Origin: an uncultured Planctomycetaceae bacterium
GTDB lineage: Bacteria > Planctomycetota > Planctomycetia > Planctomycetales > Planctomycetaceae
Length of the DNA: 29,693 nt
Direction of reading: 5' to 3'
Assembly (NCBI GenBank): GCA_903921605.1
Contig: CAIXQV010000945.1
Location: forward strand, 1-29,693
The notes beneath the pieces are model-generated. The model worked only from the letters and a program-made list of their open reading frames with translations, was not told where the DNA came from and ran no database searches. The position numbers and the translations under genes were made by a program. Of this stretch, positions 24,236 to 29,693 are shown piece after piece. Each line of letters opens with the position of its first letter. Positions within the stretch are counted from its first letter, which is position 1.

Positions 24236-25699
24236 CTAACCCAGCGGGTCCGGATAGCGGAACGTTTTGCCTTCGAAATTGCGAAGCAGCAAGTCATCAC
24301 CATCTCGGCCAATGACAGTGTCTGGTTGCAACGGAATTTTTCCGCCGCCGCCGGGAGCATCGATCACGTAAGTCGGCACGGCATACCCCGTCGTGAATCC
24401 TCGCAGGCCCTGAATGATTTCAAGACCCTTGGAAACCGGCGTGCGAAAATGCGACGAACCGCTGATCGGATCGCACTGATAAAGGTAATACGGGCGAACA
24501 CGCATCAGCAACAGCTTGTGAACCAGTTGCTGCATGATGGACACTTCATCGTTGACGCCTTTCAGCAACACCGTCTGTGAGCCCAGCGGGATACCGGCGT
24601 CGACCAGGCGAGTGCAAGCCTGCTTCGCTTCCGGAGTGCATTCTTCCGGATGCAGAAAATGAACGCTCATCCAGATCGGATGATACTTGCGGAGCATATT
24701 GCATAGCTCCGGAGTGATCCGCTGAGGAAGCACGGCCGGCATTTTTGTGCCGATGCGAATAAACTCAAGATGCGGGATAGCTCGCAATCGTCCCAGAATC
24801 CAATCCAGCTTCTCATCACTGAGCGCCAGCGGATCGCCGCCGGAAATGAGTACGTCGCGAACCTGCGTCGCCTCTTCAAGATAATGGAATATGGCTTCCA
24901 GTCGCTGCACGTTCGGCTGAATTTCGCCGTGCCCGACGACTCGTGATCGAGTGCAATAGCGGCAGTAGGTTGAGCAGAAATCCAGCGGCAGCAGGAGGAC
25001 TCGATCGGGATAACGATGAACCAAACCTGGGACCGGACTATGACCATCTTCGCCCAGCGGGTCATCGGCTTCGCCCGCCGTGCGAACGAATTCACGCGTT
25101 GTTGGGACGACAGTTTTGCGCAACGCCTGGAGCGGGTTCTCTGGGTCCAGAAGACTCATGTAATACGGCGTCACAGCGGTCGGCAGCAATGTTCCGCCGT
25201 CGGACAGCACGTCTCGTTCTTCGAAGGAAAGATCCAGCATCTTCTCGAACTGTTCGAGCGTCTTGACTCGATGGCGAGACTGCCAGCGCCAATCGTCCCA
25301 ATCAGCGTCGGATGTGTCGGGGAAGAATCGTTCGCGATATTGAACGGTAAGAGGATTCTCAACACGCGGTGAGTTTCCCGCGACATGAGCAGAGTCAACT
25401 CGAACCCCGTTGCGGCCAGCGATGTTCGCCGACTCATTGCTGATGTTTGTGGACGAAGCCACCACTGAACTCGTTGAAGATGGTGCCATTCCGACTCGGT
25501 TTCGCAGAGCCGTTGCCGAAGACTGAGTTCTGGCCTGAGTGAGAATTGAGCCACCGCTGGTGCGATCCAATTGTTGAATCGCGGGGGCTTCTGAAATAGA
25601 CAGAACAGGGAGTAGACCCGATCCCGGGGGCTCGTCCTGTTCTGTTACGGCCGACGGAGGTTCTGAACACTCACAACCGCCGTGCGATGATTCTTCCAT
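24236..25699 (-). CDS. kamA: Lysine 2,3-aminomutase-family radical SAM enzyme
   Basis: A 487-residue protein (from the ATG at 25699). Residues 1-118 are a polar, low-complexity extension; the rest is a full KamA: RFFPDTSDADWDDWRWQSRHRVKTLEQF, the radical SAM cluster motif CSTYCRYC (C242, C246, C249), ISGGDPLALSD for SAM binding, and the PLP lysine in APGGGGK (K454). Asp410 (YQCDP) and Asp447 (VIDAPGGGG) match the two aspartates that bind the substrate lysine epsilon-ammonium in clostridial LAM, so L-lysine to beta-lysine is the likely reaction. The C-terminal Cys cluster of clostridial LAM that binds zinc is absent. beta-Lysine feeds the osmolyte N-epsilon-acetyl-beta-lysine or EF-P modification, but no ablB or epm gene is adjacent, so the use is open. 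GGAG lies 10 nt before the ATG and 4 nt before a TTG at 25705. Confidence 0.88.
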   Translation of the reverse strand: MEESSHGGCECSEPPSAVTEQDEPPGSGLLPVLSISEAPAIQQLDRTSGGSILTQARTQSSATALRNRVGMAPSSTSSVVASSTNISNESANIAGRNGVRVDSAHVAGNSPRVENPLTVQYRERFFPDTSDADWDDWRWQSRHRVKTLEQFEKMLDLSFEERDVLSDGGTLLPTAVTPYYMSLLDPENPLQALRKTVVPTTREFVRTAGEADDPLGEDGHSPVPGLVHRYPDRVLLLPLDFCSTYCRYCTRSRVVGHGEIQPNVQRLEAIFHYLEEATQVRDVLISGGDPLALSDEKLDWILGRLRAIPHLEFIRIGTKMPAVLPQRITPELCNMLRKYHPIWMSVHFLHPEECTPEAKQACTRLVDAGIPLGSQTVLLKGVNDEVSIMQQLVHKLLLMRVRPYYLYQCDPISGSSHFRTPVSKGLEIIQGLRGFTTGYAVPTYVIDAPGGGGKIPLQPDTVIGRDGDDLLLRNFEGKTFRYPDPLG

Positions 25700-25713
25700 C
25701 GACAAAGATCTCC

Positions 25714-26325
25714 ATGAGAACTATGTCTCTGCAACAACCTCCATGTTGTAATCCCGCGGATGTGCTTTCAGTCAATCAGATCGGGATCAAAGAGGGGCAG
25801 ACAACATTCCTGAAGTCGGCAGACTCTCATCAGTCCGGCCGACTCCATCCCGGGCTGATGTTCAAACAGATTGAAATGAGTCTCTTCCTGAAGGACCGTG
25901 CTCTTTCAGCACGATATTCAGGGCGAGGGAAACAGGCCAGTTGGCCGAACCCCTCTTCACCTCCACGCAAAATCACCTGTCTTAAACATAGTTTGTGCGC
26001 GGCGTTATATCTCCAGCCCATTTCATTTCAATAGACCAGTCACTGCAGTTTTCTGGAAACAAAGAAAATTGATCTGCCACCAAGCGGTGACTTTGTTGGC
26101 ACCGTCGCCGCTTCGGCTTTCGCGGAGACAGTAGCAGCCAGGACGGGCAAGGCCTGAACTCCCAATACATCGCTAACGGTCCGCATTGGAATCACTCCCG
26201 CCGGCATGATAAGCTTGTCCCGAGGTGAGTCGCTCCGGGAATTCTGCAAGCAGCCGGAATGACTGACTTTACGGCGTGCTCCGGATCATGCAATTTCGGT
26301 CGGCAGTTCCGTGAGTAAACTGTTG
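25714..26325. other. Long intergenic region without a clear gene
   Basis: About 610 bp between the aminomutase gene and the next plus-strand gene. ORFs on both strands overlap and lack family resemblance. One weak hairpin, CGTGCT/AGCACG (25897-25913), is visible without a U tract. A short minus-strand frame (26040-26186, 48 residues starting MRTVSDVLGV) has GGGAG 8 nt upstream, but nothing else supports it. Promoters for both flanking genes probably lie here; I cannot place them. Confidence 0.4.
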
Positions 26326-26345
26326 TTCTCAAGGGGAAGTCTGGC

Positions 26346-26786
26346 GTGCCGCGTCGATCCGGAAAGAAAAAACCTTCACATAAGCCGTCGCGGTACATCG
26401 CCCCGGCCAGGAATAACGACAGCGACACGCCGTCGCCACGGGAGGTCATTCGTGAGCTGATGACCAACAAGCCCGGTGCCGTCGGTTTTTTGCTGAGCCT
26501 GCTGCAGCTGGCGGGGCATACGACCTGGATTGGTTTGGTTTGGTACCTGAGTGTGACTGGTAAAGCCGAGAAGCTGGATGCCAGCTCGCCGTTATCGTGG
26601 CTTGTCGTCGGAATTCTGGGGCTGAGCCTGCTGCTGACTGCGGTCGCCCTGTTTGTTTGTCTTTACTACGGCCTGCGACGAACGCCCAGATTGTTGGCCA
26701 TCATCGGATTCTGCCTGTCGTTTTTCGTCGGCGTCATGGCGTCGGGCGTCGTCTTTATGCAGGGGCTCCGGGCTATGGCGGGCTGA
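26346..26786 (+). CDS. Small membrane protein of unknown function
   Basis: A 146-residue protein with a basic, polar N-terminus (RRSGKKKPSHKPSRY, about 50 residues) and three predicted membrane helices: residues 45-66 (GAVGFLLSLLQLAGHTTWIGLVWYL), 80-103 (LSWLVVGILGLSLLLTAVALFVCLY) and 112-140 (LLAIIGFCLSFFVGVMASGVVFMQGL). The start is a GTG at 26346 with an AGGGGAAG about 8 nt upstream. I recognise no family; similar short proteins with a Lys/Arg-rich head and three helices are frequent in planctomycetes. The next gene is on the same strand about 160 bp on. Function is unknown. Confidence 0.65.
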   Translation: MPRRSGKKKPSHKPSRYIAPARNNDSDTPSPREVIRELMTNKPGAVGFLLSLLQLAGHTTWIGLVWYLSVTGKAEKLDASSPLSWLVVGILGLSLLLTAVALFVCLYYGLRRTPRLLAIIGFCLSFFVGVMASGVVFMQGLRAMAG

Positions 26787-26943
26787 GTTCCGTCGTTTTG
26801 CTACGAAACTCCCTCGGTGGAGCGATAAATTGGTAGCGGGCCAAAACCAGACCTAATTCTGCAACTTGCCAAACAAATCTGCGTGGTCAGCGAATCAGTT
26901 GCGACACTCGGAAAAGATCTTTTGCTCTGATGAAAGTTGCGAC

Positions 26944-28866
26944 ATGTCAGTTGAGTATTCCAAAAGCCTGCGACTTGCTCTGATCTTTCTTGCCGCCGTC
27001 TGGGGACACTCGCTTTGGACATGCTCATGCCTGTCACAGGAAGCTGCTCCGGCTTCCAAAATGAAACTCGACGGGCGAATTGCGGACCAGCCGATCGTTG
27101 TTGGGTATGCCAGAAATGTCGGCCCGACTCGAACCATGGAGTACATGAAGGGACTGACGGAACGCCTTGAGATCGGCAAGTCAATCCGCGAGGGCATTCA
27201 GAATCAGGAGGAACAGGAACGAATCAAAAGTACCACGGGAAACGTAGAAGAACCGCTGTATGGTTTCGCTGGCTATATGGTTCAGAGCCTGATCCCGTCC
27301 TATGAGACACTCAGTTTCCAGCAAGTTGCCGACGAAGACGACGCACGACGAATTGCGAATGCTCGCAAGGCACAGTGGGGCGATCAGGGCTCGTTGGAGG
27401 ATCTCGGCAATGGGTGTTTCAAAGTTCAATATCGAAGTGAAAGCACCTACGAACTGCCGCCAGGGGCCGATGAAAAACAGTACACCAACAATAATCCGCA
27501 ACAGCCGCGTGGTTATGAGTTCTCGCAGCAGATCGTCGAAAAAGACGGCGTGAAGATGGTTCAACATCGGCAGGTGATTACCAACCTGTTTCGTTACCAC
27601 GACACCATGCTTTATGAGGCGGGGTTTGAAGACCTGTTTACAATGGAGTTGCCCACTGCCGAAGGTATTCGGAGTGCGATTGACGGTTCGACGGATGTTG
27701 GCTTCAAAGCGTATCTCGACAGGATTCCCCTGGGCATGCGTCAACTTGGCTGGAGCATGCTGTCGGCCGCTGCGGGAAGTCAGTTGCAGCAGCGTGATGA
27801 CGAATCCGACACCGCCTACAACATGCGTCGATCGAGTGGTGACTTGGTTCTGGCGTTAATTCAGTCCGTGATGTTCGATGTCGATTCGGCGGACGGCTGG
27901 GCACGATTTGCGAATGCCGAAGATGGTTCTCTCCGAGGTCAATTGCGAGTTCGCGCACGAAGCAACAGTCAGCTTGGCGGACGATTGCTGGAGGCCGCTG
28001 GCAGCAGCCGCTTTGCTCCGATTCTCAGTGATGACGCCGCGGCTACTTTTCATCTGTGCGTGAAACTGCCTGAGGATGCTCCCAATGCATTACTGGCTAC
28101 CGCGAAATGGTCCACGGAAACCATGGGAAAGGAATTCAGTGCAGATCCCCAAATGGTGGCCGCAGGGGAAATGATGGCCGGAGTGCTCACCGGGATCTCC
28201 GAGCATCGCAATCTGGAACTGCTGATGAAAGCTGGCTGGACGAAAGCGTCCGACGGAGTCCTCTACGGTGGCTTGCAGCTGAACGAGAATCCGGAACTGC
28301 TGAAGAATATTCACTACGTTTTGTTGCATCTGCCCAATGCCGATGAAGCGATCGAAAAGATGATGACTCTGGAAGATCGTCAGGGGCTGCAGGTCATTGT
28401 GTTCCGCTTCCCTGACGACGTTGTTGATGGAATGCGTCAGGCCATCGGGGCCAACATCACGCATATTTATGTGGCTCATCAAAACTCATGCTTGTGGTAC
28501 GCAGCCGGAACAGAAAACGCCGTCGAGATCATCCGCCAGTCGGTTGAGCGATGCACTCAGAATACTCGCGCCGCGCGAACTCCTCTGCTCAGTGGTCGGC
28601 TCGATATGGAACGCTGGCTCGGATATCCACAGGATGATCCCGCTAAGATTACGTCCATGCTGCATTGGCTGGATGAGAACGCCTATTGGTTTCCTCCGAC
28701 TCCGATGATGGCGTTTGCTGCTGCAACTTTCACTGGGAGAAGCTGTCGCCAACTACATGGTGGCCCGCATGATCGATGGGCAGGAAACTCTGATGCAGGA
28801 GCAACAGAAAGAAACGAAAAAGATGCAGGAGGAACAAGTAGAGGCATTAAAAGAAGCTGCGGATAA
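26944..28866 (+). CDS. Large exported protein of unknown function, frameshifted near its C-terminus
   Basis: An exported protein I do not recognise. I start it at the ATG at 26944 (MSVEYSKSLRLALIFLAAVWGHSLWTC), because this begins the signal peptide; the open frame from 26866 adds a non-signal leader. A lipobox-like LWTCSC follows the hydrophobic stretch. The body of about 600 residues mixes alpha and beta segments without known motifs (PIVVGYARNVGPTRTMEYMKGLTERL, FAGYMVQSLIPSYETLSFQQVAD, YDLPP-like YELPPGADEKQYTNNNP). The last about 45 residues (TGRSCRQLHGGPHDRWAGNSDAG ...) are Cys/Arg/Gly-rich and unlike the rest; the +2 frame over the same bases encodes a natural continuation (see next feature). 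So the printed C-terminus is probably not the native one. Confidence 0.7.
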   Translation: MSVEYSKSLRLALIFLAAVWGHSLWTCSCLSQEAAPASKMKLDGRIADQPIVVGYARNVGPTRTMEYMKGLTERLEIGKSIREGIQNQEEQERIKSTTGNVEEPLYGFAGYMVQSLIPSYETLSFQQVADEDDARRIANARKAQWGDQGSLEDLGNGCFKVQYRSESTYELPPGADEKQYTNNNPQQPRGYEFSQQIVEKDGVKMVQHRQVITNLFRYHDTMLYEAGFEDLFTMELPTAEGIRSAIDGSTDVGFKAYLDRIPLGMRQLGWSMLSAAAGSQLQQRDDESDTAYNMRRSSGDLVLALIQSVMFDVDSADGWARFANAEDGSLRGQLRVRARSNSQLGGRLLEAAGSSRFAPILSDDAAATFHLCVKLPEDAPNALLATAKWSTETMGKEFSADPQMVAAGEMMAGVLTGISEHRNLELLMKAGWTKASDGVLYGGLQLNENPELLKNIHYVLLHLPNADEAIEKMMTLEDRQGLQVIVFRFPDDVVDGMRQAIGANITHIYVAHQNSCLWYAAGTENAVEIIRQSVERCTQNTRAARTPLLSGRLDMERWLGYPQDDPAKITSMLHWLDENAYWFPPTPMMAFAAATFTGRSCRQLHGGPHDRWAGNSDAGATERNEKDAGGTSRGIKRSCG

Positions 28867-28909
28867 ACTTCAGGCGCCACCGTTGCCAAAACCCGCGGCG
28901 AGCAAATAA
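28733..28909 (+). other. Displaced C-terminus of the preceding protein in a second frame
   Basis: From about 28733 the frame shifted by +1 reads LGEAVANYMVARMIDGQETLMQEQQKETKKMQEEQVEALKEAADKLQ, then a Pro/Ala/Lys tail, ending with TAA at 28907-28909. This amphipathic, charged coiled-coil-like segment fits as the end of the protein that precedes it: frame 1 ends ...MMAFAAATF and this frame resumes with LGEA. One surplus base between about 28720 and 28733 explains the break. There is no start codon with a ribosome binding site for an independent gene. Possible causes are a disabling mutation, an assembly error, or programmed +1 frameshifting. Confidence 0.65.
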
Positions 28910-29033
28910 CCGAAATCAGTCCGGTATTGCTTGGCGTCGCAGGCACTTCAGTCCCATGTCCCGGGCCGGGTGGCTGCACTTTCTTGGGGAGCCGCACTGC
29001 TTGCCGGCGTGAATTTCTGATACTTCCACAGCA

Positions 29034-29693
29034 TCAAAGGTTGAGCGTTGAGGTGCTGCTGCCGAATTGATCCGTTTCGATCTCCATCTTCTGCAGCAAT
29101 GACACAAAGAGATTGCTCAGCGGAGTATTGTTTTCACGATCAAAGGCAACATGCTGGCCATGTTTGAATCCACCGCCAGCCAACAGGATCGGGAGGTTCG
29201 TGTTGTCATGCGTGTTTGAATCTCCCATGTTGCTGCCAAACAGGATCGATGTTCGATCCAGCAATCGTTCTCCGTGCTCGTTGACTCCGCCAAGCCCGGC
29301 GATAAGTTTTCCCAGCAGCAACATTTGCTGGCGATCGACATCCTGAAGCTGCCGCAGCTTTTCTTCAGCCTGTCCGTGATGGCTGAGATTATGATAACCG
29401 TCGGTCGTGTTCTGCTGATCGCTCAACGTAAAGACCGGCGTTGCGAATGCATCCACCATCAGTGTGACGATTCGCGTTGCGTCTACCTCGAAAGCCAGTT
29501 GAGCCATTGACAGCATCAGCTCGAAGCGAGGAATCAACAGTTTGACGTCAGCGATCTCCTGAGGAGCCTCACGATTCGTTGTCGGGCGTGGACGAATCTC
29601 CCATTCTCGCGCGGCCTCAAGCCGATGCTCGACATCGCGGACAGAAGAAAAGTATTGATCCATCCGCTGTCGATCATTGGCACCAAGACGACG
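29034..29693 (-). CDS. DUF1552 protein, C-terminal part (5' end outside window)
   Basis: The open frame runs off the right edge; the codons before the ATG at 29663 (RRLGANDRQR) already belong to the family, so that ATG is internal. Motifs of DUF1552: LGANDRQRMDQYFSSVRDVEHRLEAA, MAQLAFEVDATRIVTLMVDAF, YHNLSHHGQAEEKLRQLQDVDRQQMLLLGKLIAGL, LLDRTSILFGSNMGDSNTHDNTNLPILLAGGGFKHGQH and PLSNLFVSLLQKMEIETDQFGSSTSTL. The full protein is usually about 450 residues with a Tat signal and has the same general fold as DUF1501. It is normally encoded next to a DUF1592/DUF1588/DUF1587/DUF1585 cytochrome-like gene, which would be expected just outside the window. Its activity is not known. Confidence 0.9.
   Translation of the reverse strand, partial: RRLGANDRQRMDQYFSSVRDVEHRLEAAREWEIRPRPTTNREAPQEIADVKLLIPRFELMLSMAQLAFEVDATRIVTLMVDAFATPVFTLSDQQNTTDGYHNLSHHGQAEEKLRQLQDVDRQQMLLLGKLIAGLGGVNEHGERLLDRTSILFGSNMGDSNTHDNTNLPILLAGGGFKHGQHVAFDRENNTPLSNLFVSLLQKMEIETDQFGSSTSTLNL

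Noticed and set aside
1..29693. tRNA, rRNA and riboswitch genes
   Set aside because: I found no cloverleaf-like segment with a T-loop GTTCGA context, no rRNA-like stretch, and no leader with a recognisable riboswitch core, by eye only; a covariance-model scan would settle this.

Overview
The window is a chromosomal segment from a member of the Planctomycetota. The evidence is the set of paralogue families that hallmark this phylum: a PSCyt1/DUF1549/DUF1553 cytochrome-like protein paired with a Tat-exported DUF1501 protein, a DUF1552 protein, a Gly/Pro-rich secreted protein of the type usually annotated 'mu-protocadherin' in Rhodopirellula-like genomes, several secreted beta-propellers, and palindromic intergenic repeats. 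I would place it in the Planctomycetia; genus cannot be read from the sequence. No tRNA, rRNA, intact insertion sequence, phage gene or CRISPR array is visible. It looks like resident chromosome, not an island.

Layout. 1-1163: 3' part of a metallophosphoesterase (+). 1164-1621: intergenic, a palindromic repeat element and an intrinsic terminator serving the minus strand. 1625-3555: two minus-strand genes, a small membrane protein and a secreted beta-propeller. 4055-7461: two plus-strand genes, a secreted serine hydrolase fused to a NamZ/DUF1343 N-acetylmuramidase, and an EamA transporter. 7697-10380: minus-strand pair of secreted proteins (NTF2/SnoaL-like plus lipocalin-like, then the repeat-rich protein). 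10837-12042: phytase-like esterase (+). 12171-12728: duplicated YHS/TRASH-like Cys protein (-). 13155-14300: NHL propeller (+). 14456-18360: a tight plus-strand block of a small anchored protein, rnpA, yidD, a DUF1444 protein and murG. 18409-23494: DUF1501 and PSCyt1/DUF1549/DUF1553 pair (-). 23677-24107: dense cluster of hairpins. 24236-25699: lysine 2,3-aminomutase-type radical SAM enzyme (-). 25700-26345: long intergenic. 26346-28909: small membrane protein and a large secreted protein whose C-terminus is split by an apparent +1 frameshift. 29034-29693: C-terminal part of a DUF1552 protein (-), running off the window.

How the genes fit together. Two themes recur. One is envelope and peptidoglycan: murG makes lipid II, the serine hydrolase-NamZ fusion probably degrades or recycles muramyl fragments, and YidD assists YidC membrane insertion. 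The other is the exported planctomycete repertoire: propellers, DUF1501/PSCyt and the Gly/Pro-rich protein. The most interesting items are the two-enzyme muramidase fusion, the frameshifted secreted protein at 28.7 kb, the hairpin cluster at 23.7-24.1 kb, and the DUF1444-murG overlap. I did not find a clearly new defence or mobile system.
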